This document shows positions 43,827-53,271 of a stretch of 64,000 nucleotides of DNA, in pieces. Origin of the DNA: LMUY01 sp965198565. Lineage in GTDB: Bacteria > Pseudomonadota > Alphaproteobacteria > Acetobacterales > Acetobacteraceae. Within the stretch, counting starts at the first letter, position 1. Each line of letters starts with the position of its first letter. The position numbers and the translations under genes were made by a program. Location of the stretch: assembly GCA_965198565.1 (NCBI GenBank), contig OZ240665.1, positions 1,674,001-1,738,000 on the forward strand. The letters are read 5' to 3'. The notes beneath the pieces are model-generated. The model made no database searches. It saw nothing but the letters and a program-made list of their open reading frames with translations, and was not told where the DNA came from.

Positions 43827-45050
43827 TCACCCCGCCGGCGGAATCGGGCTGACCGTGCCCGCCGCGCCCAACGGGCAGGCTTGCGCAAAGGCGCCCGGCG
43901 CCGGCACCGCGATCATCGCCACAATGGGGCCAGACACCCGAGACGCCGGCTGCAGCGTCGCAGGCACCGGCGGCTGCTCCGCCACATGCACCTCCACCAG
44001 CGAACCAGGGTCGAGCGAGGCCGGCCCATCGAGCGCCATGTAGCCGTGGTCGCAATCGGCCATGCGGATCAGCGGGGTGCCGGCCGAGGCTTGCGTCCCC
44101 TGCGCCGCCTCCAGCGACAGCACGACGCCATGCGCGCCCGCCACGATCGGCATTTCGGCCGGGTCTGGTGGGGTGAGCCGGGCCAGCGCGTCCTGCGCGG
44201 CGGCGAGGTCGAACTCGGCCTGGTCGAGCTGGTGGTGTAGGTCGTTCAGCCGGGCGCGATTGGCTGCGGTCTGCGGGATCGGCTGCTGAGCGGCGGTTTG
44301 CAGCGTATCGAGCCGGCGTTGCGCCACAGCCACCCGGTCGCCCGCCGCGAGTGCCATCGGGTCGGGCGCCGGCGGGATCTGCAGGGTGAGCAGAACGGTG
44401 GCAGGAGCGACGTGCTCGCCCGGCTTCACGGCGAAACTCTGGATCATGCCCGGGCGCGAGGCGCGCAACACCAGAACGGGCGCCTTGAACGTGGCGGCGA
44501 GCTCGACCTTTGCCGCCGGCTGATGCCGCCATGCCGCCAAGCCGACGGCCAGTGCCAGCACGCAAGCGGCCACGCCCAGTGCTGGCCAGAGCAAGCGGCG
44601 GCGTCTGCGCGCTTGCGCAGGATGCGTTTGGACAGGCGGCGCCGGCGCGGCGCTGATGGGCTGAACCGCGACTGGCTCAGCAATAACCGGATGAATCACC
44701 GCAGGCTCAGTCACCGCAGGCTCAGTCACCGCGGGCGCAGCCACCACGGGTTCGGCCAAATCGGCGTCGGCGGCAGCGGGCTCGACGGTGTCCGCTTCGG
44801 CCGGCGTGGGCGCGATGGCAACCGGCTCGGGCGCTCGCGGCTCGGCAACCGGGTGGTCCAGCGCTGCGGGGAGGGGCCGCAAGCGAGCGGCGCCATCCCA
44901 GACCGGCGGCCAGAACCGAGGCTGCGGCAGCTCGGGTTGATGGAACGCGGCAAACTCCGCGCCTGGCGGCTGCGTCGCAGGATGCGCCTGGTAGCCCACG
45001 GCGAGTGCGGCGCGTCCGGTTTCTGAGATGGTCCTGGCCAAGGTCGTCAT
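43827..45050 (-). CDS. HlyD-like periplasmic adaptor protein with long Pro/Ala-rich N-terminus
   Basis: A 407-residue protein. The first 140 residues are Pro/Ala/Glu-rich with repeated short units (AVTEPAVTEPAVIHPVIAEP). A basic stretch RRRRRLL and one membrane segment follow at about 153-173. Then comes an HlyD/EmrA-like part: a lipoyl-type beta region (APVLVLRASRPGMIQSFAVKPGEHVAP), a helical hairpin (QTAANRARLNDLHHQLDQAEFDLAAAQDALARL) and a second half-lipoyl strand (GAHGVVLSLEAAQGTQASAGTPLI). Membrane fusion proteins usually sit beside a transporter, but none is nearby. The long N-terminal cytoplasmic region before the membrane helix is unusual. Confidence 0.72.
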   Translation of the reverse strand: MTTLARTISETGRAALAVGYQAHPATQPPGAEFAAFHQPELPQPRFWPPVWDGAARLRPLPAALDHPVAEPRAPEPVAIAPTPAEADTVEPAAADADLAEPVVAAPAVTEPAVTEPAVIHPVIAEPVAVQPISAAPAPPVQTHPAQARRRRRLLWPALGVAACVLALAVGLAAWRHQPAAKVELAATFKAPVLVLRASRPGMIQSFAVKPGEHVAPATVLLTLQIPPAPDPMALAAGDRVAVAQRRLDTLQTAAQQPIPQTAANRARLNDLHHQLDQAEFDLAAAQDALARLTPPDPAEMPIVAGAHGVVLSLEAAQGTQASAGTPLIRMADCDHGYMALDGPASLDPGSLVEVHVAEQPPVPATLQPASRVSGPIVAMIAVPAPGAFAQACPLGAAGTVSPIPPAG

Positions 45051-45066
45051 GGATTGCGTTCGGCCC

Positions 45067-46227
45067 TTACCCCAGCCCTCCAGATGGGAGTGGCCGATCG
45101 TTGCTCGATGGGGCCGTTGGTACCACTATATCGCCCGGCTTGAACACCGGGGCGATCGGCAGGACCGGGGCGATCGGCAGGGCGGTCTGGCCCAGCACCC
45201 AGCCTTCCCAGCGCTGCACCCATGGGTCCGGGGGCGCGGTGTCCGGCCGCGCGCCCTCCAGCACGCCCAAGACGCAAAGCAGCCCGAGCAGGCTGTCGAA
45301 CCGGTCCTCTCCCGCCGCGTCCGGCCCGAAGCCCTCGCGCAAGGCCTGCTGCAGCGCCGGCTCCACAGCGGCGCTCCGCGCTGCCAGCGCGGCGGCTAGG
45401 GCGGGGGCGAGCTTGGCCCGGTCGCTTTGCCGCCGCTTGCTGCCGCCCATGCGCAGCCCGAGGTGGCGCATGGCCTCGGCCGGATAGGTTTCCGCGACCA
45501 CCACCCGGCCGGGCCGCACCAGGCTGAGCAGGGGGCCGTCGAACGGCCACAGCAGCGGCGGTGCCGGGCCGCTTGCCCCGCCATTGAGCAGCGACGGTAG
45601 CAGCAGGTCGCGCCAGGCGGAGATGGCGGCCTTGCCGGACTGGTTGGCCCCCAGCGTCCAGAACAGCGGCGCACCGGCCGGGCGCTCCGCCGTCGCGCGG
45701 TCGCACTGGCGGCAGAGCCCGGCCGCGCCCTCCAGCCCGAGTGCTGCGGCATGGGACAATCGGGTCATGCCCTTGCGTCCGCGACGGGGATAGAACGGCC
45801 GGTCGGCGGTGATGTCCGCCAGTGTGTCGCACACGGCGAAGAAGCTGGGACGGGTGGCGAGCGCCCGCAAGAAGCCGGGAAAATCTGCGGGCCCGGCGAG
45901 CTGCGCGGCATAGGCGCGGGGCAAGCCGAGCGGGAAGTCCACGCCGAGCACCACGGGGTCGCCGGCTTGGCCAAGGCGCACGAACAGCGTTGCGAGGTCG
46001 CCCACGGGCTGTGGCGCCGCGACGTGCCACCGGCCGGGGGCGCCGCTGGCGAAGGTCATCCAGCGTTTGGCGGCGTCGCTGCTCCAGTCGGCGTGGGCGG
46101 CGATCAGGACTTTTTCAGGGGTTGGTTCGCGCGCTCGAGCAAGCGGGTGAACAGGCCCGGCTTGCGCTCCGGCTTGGCTGGTTTGGGCTGGGCGGCGAGC
46201 GCCTGCTTCTGCTTCTGGTCGAGCCAC
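45067..46227 (-). CDS. Conserved hypothetical protein, possibly DUF429-like
   Basis: A protein of about 386 codons from a GTG at 46227. Recognisable parts begin near VLIAAHADWSSDAAKRW (about residue 40), and GVDFPLGLPRAYAAQL resembles the D-x-P-x-GLP motif of DUF429 predicted RNase H-like nucleases. Later parts include GAPLFWTLGANQSGKAA and RVVVAETYPAEAMRHLGL. The start is uncertain because no good start codon stands just before the conserved part: the GTG start overlaps the preceding small gene by 124 bases, while the next ATG at 46059 would cut off the conserved segment. Function unknown. The C-terminus has a short repeat, PIAPVLPIAPV. Confidence 0.55.
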   Translation of the reverse strand: MARPEAEAGARRPAQTSQAGAQAGPVHPLARAREPTPEKVLIAAHADWSSDAAKRWMTFASGAPGRWHVAAPQPVGDLATLFVRLGQAGDPVVLGVDFPLGLPRAYAAQLAGPADFPGFLRALATRPSFFAVCDTLADITADRPFYPRRGRKGMTRLSHAAALGLEGAAGLCRQCDRATAERPAGAPLFWTLGANQSGKAAISAWRDLLLPSLLNGGASGPAPPLLWPFDGPLLSLVRPGRVVVAETYPAEAMRHLGLRMGGSKRRQSDRAKLAPALAAALAARSAAVEPALQQALREGFGPDAAGEDRFDSLLGLLCVLGVLEGARPDTAPPDPWVQRWEGWVLGQTALPIAPVLPIAPVFKPGDIVVPTAPSSNDRPLPSGGLG

Positions 46228-46322
46228 CTGTCGAGCGACATGCCGGCCTTCTGCGCCCGCTTTGCCTCGTAGCTGCGTTGGGCGTCCGTCATGCGGGCGC
46301 CGGGTCGTGCATCAGTTGCCAT
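46104..46322 (-). CDS. Small basic conserved hypothetical protein
   Basis: A 72-residue protein rich in Lys/Arg/Gln/Ala (RSYEAKRAQKAGMSLDRWLDQKQKQALAA) with a Lys/Pro-rich C-terminal part. It has the look of a small alphaproteobacterial conserved protein. ATG at 46322 or an internal ATG at 46292 could serve as start. It overlaps the next gene's proposed start. Function unknown. Confidence 0.6.
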   Translation of the reverse strand: MATDARPGARMTDAQRSYEAKRAQKAGMSLDRWLDQKQKQALAAQPKPAKPERKPGLFTRLLERANQPLKKS

Positions 46323-46380
46323 GGGCGGAGTGTGACAAAGGGTGAGTTGCGGTTCAAGCGGACGAACGTATCGCGCGTCT

Positions 46381-46402
46381 CCCTCTCCCCCTGGGAGAGG
46401 GC
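46381..46402. repeat. Single REP-like hairpin downstream of bcp
   Basis: Stem CCCTCTCCC/GGGAGAGGG with a 3-base loop, a solo copy of the REP family seen elsewhere in the window. It lies 26 bases after the bcp stop and could act as its transcript end. Confidence 0.65.
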
Positions 46403-46427
46403 TTTTCTCAATTCGGCGAGGGCTGGC

Positions 46428-46892
46428 CTACCCCAGGGCCTTGGCCGCCTCCATCACCGCCTCGGCGTGGCCGGGCACCTTCACCTTGCGCCATACCTTC
46501 GCGACCTTGCCGGCCTTGTCGATCAGGAAGGTGCTGCGGTCGATGCCCATGTACGTCTTGCCGTACATCGACTTCTCGCCCCACGACCCATACGCCTCCG
46601 CCACGCCCGACGTGTCCGACGCCAGCGGGAAGCTCAGATTGTATTTCGCGGCAAACTTCTCGATCGGCGCCATCGCGTCCTTGGACACGCCGATCACCTC
46701 GATGCCGATGTTGCCCAAGGCCGGCAGCGCCTCCTGGAACGCGCAGGCCTGCTTGGTGCAGCCCGGCGTGTCTGCCTTCGGGTAGAAATACAGCACGAAC
46801 GGCTTGCCCTGCATGGCCGCAAGGCTGACGGTCCGCCCGCCCGTCGCCGGCATCTCGAATTCTGGAGCCTTCTCGCCTTCCACCACGCTCAT
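46428..46892 (-). CDS. bcp: Thioredoxin-dependent thiol peroxidase (BCP/PrxQ)
   Basis: Peroxiredoxin of 154 residues that reduces H2O2 and organic peroxides with thioredoxin. It has the YFYPKADTPGCTKQACAFQE active site with peroxidatic Cys45 and resolving Cys50, typical of the Bcp/PrxQ group, and later GVSKDAMAPIEKFAAKYNLSFPLASD. The ATG overlaps the glnE stop by four bases, so the two are co-expressed. Confidence 0.95.
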   Translation of the reverse strand: MSVVEGEKAPEFEMPATGGRTVSLAAMQGKPFVLYFYPKADTPGCTKQACAFQEALPALGNIGIEVIGVSKDAMAPIEKFAAKYNLSFPLASDTSGVAEAYGSWGEKSMYGKTYMGIDRSTFLIDKAGKVAKVWRKVKVPGHAEAVMEAAKALG

Positions 46893-49768
46893 CCGATCAC
46901 TCCCACACGCGCGTTGAACAAGGCCCGGACGCGGGCCGCCATGTCGGCCAGCCTGACATGGAACGATTCCGCGGTTTCGTCACCTGTCGCGCGCAACAGC
47001 GCCTCGAGCGCCGCCTGCGGCAGCGTCTCCGGCGGGCGCGGGCCCACCGCGATGCGCAGCATGCCCTGCACGGTGCGCCACAGCCGGTCCGCCTCCCGCA
47101 AGGTCTGCGCTTCCGCCGCCTCCAGCGACCCGGCGGCCAGCAAACGCTCGATCGCCACCCGGATGGCGGTGGCGGGGCGCGCCGCCTCGGTGAGCAGCAG
47201 GCCCGTCTGCACGATGAACTCCACCTCGATCTGCCCGCCCGGTAGCAGTTTCACGTCCCACGGGCCATGCGCCGGCAAGTCCCGCAGCATGCGCTGGCGC
47301 ATGGCGGTGGCGTCGGCGCGAACGGGCGCCGGGTTGGCCTGGTCGATCGCCGAGTCGATGGCGCGCTCGACGTCCACCCAGAGATCGGGCGGCCCGGTAA
47401 CGACGCGGGCGCGGGTCAGCGCCATGCGCTCCCAGGTCCAGGCCTCGCTGGCGTGATAGTTGCGGAACGACTCCAGGCTGACCGCGACCGGGCCTTTGTT
47501 GCCGGACGGGCGCAGCCGCATGTCCACCGCGTAGAGCGCGCCATCCACGCCCGGGGCGGTCAGCGCCGTCACCACGGCGTGGGCGGCGCGGATGTAGTAT
47601 TCGCTCGGCGACAGGCGGCGCGGGCCGTCGCTTTCGGTGGCGCCAGGCGCATGGCGATAGATCAGCATCAGGTCGAGGTCCGACCCGGCCATCATCTCCC
47701 GCCCGCCTGCCTTGCCCAGCAGCAGGATCGCCAGCCCGCCCCCGGCGATGCGGCCGAACCGCGCCTCGTGCGCCGCCATCACCCGGGGCAGCAGCACGGT
47801 GAGCGCCGCGTCCGCCAGGGCGGTGCGGGCCAGCCCGGCGGCGTCGGCGTCGATGCGCCCCTCCAATTGCGCCACCGAAAGTCGGAACTCCTCGCCGCGC
47901 ACCGTGCGCCGCACCAGCGCCACGGCGTCGTCGAGGTCGCGCGCGTCGGCCAATTGGGCGCGCAGCAGCGACGCCGGGTCGGGCGCGGACCCGCCCCCAC
48001 TGCTCATTCGAGGCGCCAAGAGCCCCTCGAGGGCCGCTGGAACCTGCGCCAGGTGGTCGGCCAGCGAGGGGGCGGCGCCGAGCACGGCCGCCACGCGCTC
48101 CAGCAGCACCGGTTGGCGATGCAGCAGCGACAGCACGTGCACACCGCCGGGCAGCCGGCTGAGCAGGGTGTCGGCGCGGGCGAACGCGGCGTCCGGCTCG
48201 CGCTGGGCTGTCAGCCCCGCCAGCAGGCCGGGCAGCACCTGTTCCAGCAGTGCGCGGGCGCGCTCGGAGCGGAACGCGCGCAGCTTGCCCGCCCGCCAGG
48301 CAGCGACCGCGGCCAGCACCCGCTGCGGCTCGGCAAACCCCATTTGCATCAAACTGGCGGCGGTGATCGGCCCGGACGTGCTGTTCGGCCGATGGTACAG
48401 CGCCGCGTCGTGCTGGTGCACCCGGTCGAGCTGCTGGAGCAAGGCGGCGGCGAAGGCGGCGGCGGACGGATAGCCCATGAAGCAGGCGAACCGCTCCAGC
48501 CCGACAGCGTCAGCGGGGAGCCGGTGGGTCTGGCGGTCCGCCACCATCTGCAGCCGGTGCTCCACCTGGCGCAGGAAGCGATACGCGTCGGCGATCTCGG
48601 CGGCCACTGGGGGCGCCACATGCCCCGCCTGCGCCAGCGCGGCGAGCGCGGGCAGGGTGGCCGGCACGCGCAACGCCGGGTCGCGCCCGCCCCACACGAG
48701 CTGCATGGTCTGCACCGCGAACTCCACGCCGCGGATGCCGCCCTGGCCCAGCTTCACGTCGTGCCCGGCGATGCGCGCGACCGGGTCCAGCCCGGCGCCC
48801 AGTTCGGTGCCGTGGTGCTCGTCCATGCGGCGCTTCATGGCGCGGATGTCGGCGACGGCGGCGAAATCGAGGTGGCGGCGCCAGATGAAGGGTCGGATTC
48901 CGGCCAGGAAGCGCTCGCCCAGGCCGAGATCGCCGGCCACCGGGCGCGCCTTGATCATGGCCGCGCGCTCCCAGTTCTCGCCCGCGCTCTCATAATAGGT
49001 GAGGGCGGCAGGCAGGGCCATCGCGGAAGGCGTGGCCGCCGGGTCGGGCCGCAGCCGCAGATCGGTGCGGAAGACGTAGCCGTCCGCGTCGCGGGCCTCC
49101 ATAAGAGTGCAAAGATCACGGGCGAGCCGCGTAAACGTAGCACCGAGCCCTTCGGCGTGGCGTGGCTGCGCGGCGGGGTCGTACAGCAGGACGAGGTCGA
49201 TATCGCTGGAATAGTTCAGCTCGCGCGCGCCCAGCTTGCCCATGCCGAGCACGGTGAAGCCGCTCTGCGCGGCGGCGAGCCGGCCGCGTGCCAGGTGCAG
49301 CGAGCCGCGCGCCGCCGCCGCATGCAGCAGGTGGCGCAGGCTGGCCTGCAGCGCCGCCTCCGCCAGGTCGCTGAGCGCGCCGGTGACCTGTTCCAGCGGC
49401 CAGGTCCCGCCGATGTCGGCGATGGCGGTGGCGAGCGCGATCTGCCGTTTGGCCCGGCGCAGCAGGGCGGCGAGTTGGGCCCGCTCGGTCGTGGGTTTGG
49501 CCGCCGCGACCTCGCGCAGGGCCGCTTTCACCACCGCCTCGGGGCCGCGCTGCACCAGGCGCGCGATGGTTGCGGACTCGCGGAGGGCGAGATCGGTCAG
49601 GAACGGGCTGTTGCCGCCGAGCGCCTGCAGCATGGCTCGCACGCCGGGTCGCTCCAGCAGGGCGGCTTCCGCGGGGCCTTGCTCGGCAAAGCGCTCGATC
49701 AGCCTCTCCGCCGCACCCGGATCGAACGGCTGGGGCCAGGGCTGGCTGGTGGCGGGAAGCGCGTCCAT
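46889..49768 (-). CDS. glnE: Bifunctional glutamine synthetase adenylyltransferase/deadenylase GlnE
   Basis: Controls glutamine synthetase by adding and removing AMP in response to PII. The 959-residue protein has two nucleotidyltransferase domains. The N-terminal one, with GMGKLGARELNYSSDIDLVLLYD near residue 177-200, is the deadenylylating half. The C-terminal one, with LLGKAGGREMMAGSDLDLMLIYR near 680-705, is the adenylylating half; both hold the paired Asp residues. Length and layout match known GlnE. ATG at 49768 was chosen; an earlier in-frame start adds 18 residues. It is transcribed away from the AsmA-like gene, with a REP pair in the region between them. Confidence 0.95.
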   Translation of the reverse strand: MDALPATSQPWPQPFDPGAAERLIERFAEQGPAEAALLERPGVRAMLQALGGNSPFLTDLALRESATIARLVQRGPEAVVKAALREVAAAKPTTERAQLAALLRRAKRQIALATAIADIGGTWPLEQVTGALSDLAEAALQASLRHLLHAAAARGSLHLARGRLAAAQSGFTVLGMGKLGARELNYSSDIDLVLLYDPAAQPRHAEGLGATFTRLARDLCTLMEARDADGYVFRTDLRLRPDPAATPSAMALPAALTYYESAGENWERAAMIKARPVAGDLGLGERFLAGIRPFIWRRHLDFAAVADIRAMKRRMDEHHGTELGAGLDPVARIAGHDVKLGQGGIRGVEFAVQTMQLVWGGRDPALRVPATLPALAALAQAGHVAPPVAAEIADAYRFLRQVEHRLQMVADRQTHRLPADAVGLERFACFMGYPSAAAFAAALLQQLDRVHQHDAALYHRPNSTSGPITAASLMQMGFAEPQRVLAAVAAWRAGKLRAFRSERARALLEQVLPGLLAGLTAQREPDAAFARADTLLSRLPGGVHVLSLLHRQPVLLERVAAVLGAAPSLADHLAQVPAALEGLLAPRMSSGGGSAPDPASLLRAQLADARDLDDAVALVRRTVRGEEFRLSVAQLEGRIDADAAGLARTALADAALTVLLPRVMAAHEARFGRIAGGGLAILLLGKAGGREMMAGSDLDLMLIYRHAPGATESDGPRRLSPSEYYIRAAHAVVTALTAPGVDGALYAVDMRLRPSGNKGPVAVSLESFRNYHASEAWTWERMALTRARVVTGPPDLWVDVERAIDSAIDQANPAPVRADATAMRQRMLRDLPAHGPWDVKLLPGGQIEVEFIVQTGLLLTEAARPATAIRVAIERLLAAGSLEAAEAQTLREADRLWRTVQGMLRIAVGPRPPETLPQAALEALLRATGDETAESFHVRLADMAARVRALFNARVGVIG

Positions 49769-49823
49769 GGCCCAGCCTCCGCGAGCCTGGGGGCCCTGGT
49801 CAACCATCCACCGCGTGAACAAG

Positions 49824-49929
49824 CCCTCTCCCTCTGGGATAGGGTGGGGTGAGGGGGCCGGTGCAGCAATCGACTGTCCAGAGCGGCGGGGCGAGCCCTC
49901 ACCCCGGCCCTCTCCCAGGGGGAGAGGGA
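49824..49929. repeat. Paired REP-like palindromes between glnE and AsmA-like gene
   Basis: A copy at 49824-49855 and a reversed copy at 49896-49929, each with CCCTCTCCC and GGGAGAGGG-type arms (one imperfect, GGGATAGGG) and GGGGTGAGGG. The AAGGAGGGG ribosome binding site of the next gene lies directly after the second copy. Confidence 0.8.
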
Positions 49930-49950
49930 GAAGGAGGGGCAGGGGGTGTT

Positions 49951-52900
49951 GTGGCGGGGGCGGCCCAGCGCCCGCGCCGCCCCGTGCGTCGGCTCGCCCA
50001 CGCCGGCAGCAAGCTCCTCCTGGGGTTGGTCGGCTTCGCGCTCGGGCTCGTCCTGATCTGCCTCATCGGCGCCACCGCGCTGTTCTGGCGGCTGAACCAA
50101 GGCCCGCTCGACGTCAGCGGGATCGCCCACCGCCTGGAGGCCAAGCTCGCGCCGCACATCGTCAGCGGCCGCATCGTGTTGGCCATGCAGAAGATCGACG
50201 GCGTGCACCTGCTGCGCCTCGAGGTCGCCGATGTCGCTCGCCTGGCCGAGAGCGGGCGCACGCCGGAGTCGGTGCAATCCGCCACCCTGGTGGCGCCCCT
50301 GCGCCGCCTGCTGCGGCTGGATTTCGTGCCGACCGAGATCACCGCCAACGGCGCGCGCCTCGAAATCACCCGCTCGGCGAACAGCGGCGGCGGCAATGTC
50401 AGCCTGCGCGACGTGGAAGCGCTGCAGCGCGTCCGCATCACCGACCTGCAAGTGACGGTCGACGACGCCGCCCTGCACACGACCTGGCGGCTGACCGGCG
50501 CGGCCGTCGATCTGGCGCGGCAAGGCGACGCCGTGGCCGGCCAGGCGGACGCCACCCTCGCCGTGGGCGACGTCTCGACCCAGTTGCACGTCACCGGGCA
50601 GGTGAGTGACCACGGCGCGCATGCCGAGGCGACCAGCACGGCCGTATCCCCCGCCGACCTGGCCAAGGCGGTGCCCGCGCTGGCGGCGCTGGCGGCGTTC
50701 GACGCTCCGGTCAGCGTCAAAGCGTCCGGCGATTTCGGCCCGGCGCTGCAGATACGCCACGCCAGCCTGCACGCCGAGGCGGGCGCCGGCACCGTGCTGC
50801 TGCCAGCCAAGGGCGGCACCCCGAGCCCCGGCCATTTCGCCGCCATCACGCTCGACGCCGATGGCAGCCCCAGTGCGATCACCCTGCAGGCGCTGCACAT
50901 CGTGCTGGCGCCGCCCTCGGGCAATCCGCCCTCCAACGTGGTGATCGCCGGCACCGCCAAACTCCGCGACGGGCGGGTGCGGGCGCAGACCACCATGGAC
51001 CTCGACCATGCGATGCTGGCCGATCTGGGCGCGCTTTGGCCCGAGCGGGTGGGCGGCGGCGCACGCCGCTGGCTGGTGGAGAACGTCACCACCGGCACCG
51101 TCCATGACGGCCACTTCGGCTTCGGCCTGAGCGGCACGCTGTCCGGCGCCGACCTCGCGCTCACCAGCGCCACGGGGTCGATGCAGGCGGAGGACGTCAC
51201 CACCTGGTGGCTGCGCCCGGTCCCGCCGCTCGAGCACGCCCATGCCGTGCTGAGCTTCCTCGACCCGGACACCATGCTGATCACCGAGACCGGGGCGCGG
51301 ACCGGGAACTTGGTGGTGAAAACCGGCACGATGCGCATCACCGGGCTCTCGGTGCACGACCAGGTGTCGGTGCTGAACGCCGACCTCGCCGGGCCGCTGG
51401 CGGAGGTGCTCACCTTGCTGGCCAATCCGCGCCTGAACCTGCTGAGCAAGCGCCCGATCCCCGCCAGCAACCCGTCCGGCACCGCGCTCGCCCACTTGAC
51501 GGTGAACCTGCCGCTGGACGCCAAGGTCACCGTCGACCAGATCGGCATCCACGCCACCAGCAAGCTGTCGGATGTCCACTTGGGCGGGATCGTGGCCGGG
51601 CGGGACCTGGATCGCGGCCAGATCGCCCTCGACGTGAGCAATGACGGGCTCAAGGCGAGCGGCCCGGCGCTGCTCGACCAATTGCCTGCCAAGCTTAGCC
51701 TCGAGATGGACTTCCGCGATGGGCCGCCCAGCCAGGTATTGGAGCACGCAACGGCGGCCATCTCGGTCACGCCCCAGGCGGCGCGGGCGGCGGGCTTGGG
51801 CGTGATCGGCCTGCAATCGGGCGCGCTCGCCACGACCGTGGACTATGCCCAGCGGCGCGACTCCACCGCCGTGCTCTCGGTGGCCGCGGACCTGACCAAT
51901 GCCGCCATCGACACGCCGATCGGCTGGTCCAAGCCCGCCGGCGCCGCGGGGCAGGCGGCGGGGCAGGCGCTGCTGGACCACGGCAATCTCGTGGGCTTGC
52001 AGGCGGTGAAAGCCAGCGCCCCCGGGCTGGACGTTTCGGCCAGCGGGGAGATGGCCAACGGGCGCGTCACCGTGGTTCACATCCAGACCGGGCAGGTCGG
52101 CCGCAGCAGCGCGACCGGCACCATCGGCCTGCCGCAGCATGACGGCGATGCCTACCGGATTACCCTGGCCGGAACCCGGCTGGACCTGGAGGGTCAGCTC
52201 TCGAGCAAGGGCGCCGCGAAGGATTCCAGCCCGTCCAAGGGCGGCGTGCCCTATATCGTCGACGTGCGGTTCGATCAGGTCCTGTTCGGCCGCGGCGAGT
52301 CGATCGGGCCGCTGAGCCTGCAGGCCACCGGCACCGGCCAGCGGCTGACCTCGGCCCATCTCACCTCGCGCGGCCCCGAACAGGTGCGGGCGGACCTGGT
52401 GCCCGCGGCCGGCGAGCGGCGGCTGCATGCGGTGGCGGCCAACTTGGGTTTGCTGCTGCGCCAGACCGATGTGGCGCGCGAGCTCTACGGCGGCAGCATG
52501 ACCTTATCCGGGGTGTTCGACGACAAGCAGCCCGGCAGTCCGTTCTCCGGGACCATGGAGCTGACCAATTTCAGCGTTCGCGGCGCCCCGGTGACGGCCA
52601 AGGTGCTGCAGGCGCTGACCATCTACGGCCTGGCGGAGGCGCTGCGCGGCCCCGGTCTGGTGTTCGACCGCCTGGTGGCCCCATTCCAACTCGACGGCTC
52701 GGTGCTGCATTTGAGCGATGCGCGTGCCCATAGCGCCTCCCTGGGCGTGACGGCGACTGGCAGCCTGGATTTCGGCCGCAACGTGCTGGATCTGAGCGGC
52801 ACCATCGTGCCGGCCTACGCGGTCAACTCGTTGCTTGGCCGGGTGCCGTATGTGGGCAAGCTGTTCAGCCCGGAGAAGGGCAGCGGCATGTTTGCCGCGA

Positions 52901-53004
52901 ATTACGGGCTGAAGGGCGCGATCGACGATCCTTCGGTGAGCATCAACCCGCTCTCCGCCCTAACCCCCGGCTTCACCCGCAACCTGTTCGACGTGTTCCG
53001 CTAG
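49951..53004 (+). CDS. AsmA/YhdP-like large envelope protein
   Basis: A 1017-residue protein of the AsmA/YhdP superfamily, which bridges the periplasm and helps move or balance phospholipids at the outer membrane. A single N-terminal membrane helix is followed by a long beta-rich region. The C-terminal AsmA-like part includes DVARELYGGSMTLSGVFDDK, FSVRGAPVTAKVLQALTIYGL and GRNVLDLSGTIVPAYAVNSLLG. The start is set at a GTG at 49951 with AAGGAGGGG upstream. The frame extends further upstream but that part is only REP DNA read through. The DUF3971-type domain is likely but not proven. Confidence 0.85.
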   Translation: MAGAAQRPRRPVRRLAHAGSKLLLGLVGFALGLVLICLIGATALFWRLNQGPLDVSGIAHRLEAKLAPHIVSGRIVLAMQKIDGVHLLRLEVADVARLAESGRTPESVQSATLVAPLRRLLRLDFVPTEITANGARLEITRSANSGGGNVSLRDVEALQRVRITDLQVTVDDAALHTTWRLTGAAVDLARQGDAVAGQADATLAVGDVSTQLHVTGQVSDHGAHAEATSTAVSPADLAKAVPALAALAAFDAPVSVKASGDFGPALQIRHASLHAEAGAGTVLLPAKGGTPSPGHFAAITLDADGSPSAITLQALHIVLAPPSGNPPSNVVIAGTAKLRDGRVRAQTTMDLDHAMLADLGALWPERVGGGARRWLVENVTTGTVHDGHFGFGLSGTLSGADLALTSATGSMQAEDVTTWWLRPVPPLEHAHAVLSFLDPDTMLITETGARTGNLVVKTGTMRITGLSVHDQVSVLNADLAGPLAEVLTLLANPRLNLLSKRPIPASNPSGTALAHLTVNLPLDAKVTVDQIGIHATSKLSDVHLGGIVAGRDLDRGQIALDVSNDGLKASGPALLDQLPAKLSLEMDFRDGPPSQVLEHATAAISVTPQAARAAGLGVIGLQSGALATTVDYAQRRDSTAVLSVAADLTNAAIDTPIGWSKPAGAAGQAAGQALLDHGNLVGLQAVKASAPGLDVSASGEMANGRVTVVHIQTGQVGRSSATGTIGLPQHDGDAYRITLAGTRLDLEGQLSSKGAAKDSSPSKGGVPYIVDVRFDQVLFGRGESIGPLSLQATGTGQRLTSAHLTSRGPEQVRADLVPAAGERRLHAVAANLGLLLRQTDVARELYGGSMTLSGVFDDKQPGSPFSGTMELTNFSVRGAPVTAKVLQALTIYGLAEALRGPGLVFDRLVAPFQLDGSVLHLSDARAHSASLGVTATGSLDFGRNVLDLSGTIVPAYAVNSLLGRVPYVGKLFSPEKGSGMFAANYGLKGAIDDPSVSINPLSALTPGFTRNLFDVFR

Positions 53005-53035
53005 AGTTCGGTCGGATGATGCGCGAGCCGCCCGG

Positions 53036-53161
53036 TCACACCACCAGCCACACCAAGAACGCCGCCGTGCAAACCGCCGTCGCCACGATGATGGCCAGCC
53101 CCAGCCGCCGATAGGCAGCAAGCCGCCCCGGTTCGCCAGCGGGGCCACCGGCACCGGTCAC
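53036..53161 (-). CDS. Possible small single-helix membrane protein
   Basis: A 41-residue frame from a GTG at about 53161 ends with one hydrophobic helix (RLGLAIIVATAVCTAAFLVWL). There is no strong ribosome binding site and the family is unknown. It lies between the convergent AsmA-like and NIPSNAP genes. It could be real because the helix is well formed, but it may be chance. Confidence 0.3.
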   Translation of the reverse strand: MTGAGGPAGEPGRLAAYRRLGLAIIVATAVCTAAFLVWLVV

Positions 53162-53271
53162 TCTCCGGAGAGCGTGGATCGGCGACTCCACCAGCAACAA
53201 CCCTTCCTGATCCCAGCCGGAGATATATGGCGGTATCACACCGGCCTCTACAGGAAATTCACGCTGCCCCG

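Noticed and set aside
47267..49852. An 861-codon plus-strand frame opposite glnE
   Set aside because: glnE shows both family domains on the other strand; this frame is its shadow.
49699..52428. A 909-codon minus-strand frame opposite the AsmA-like gene
   Set aside because: Antisense shadow with Gln/His/Arg-rich composition and no family match.
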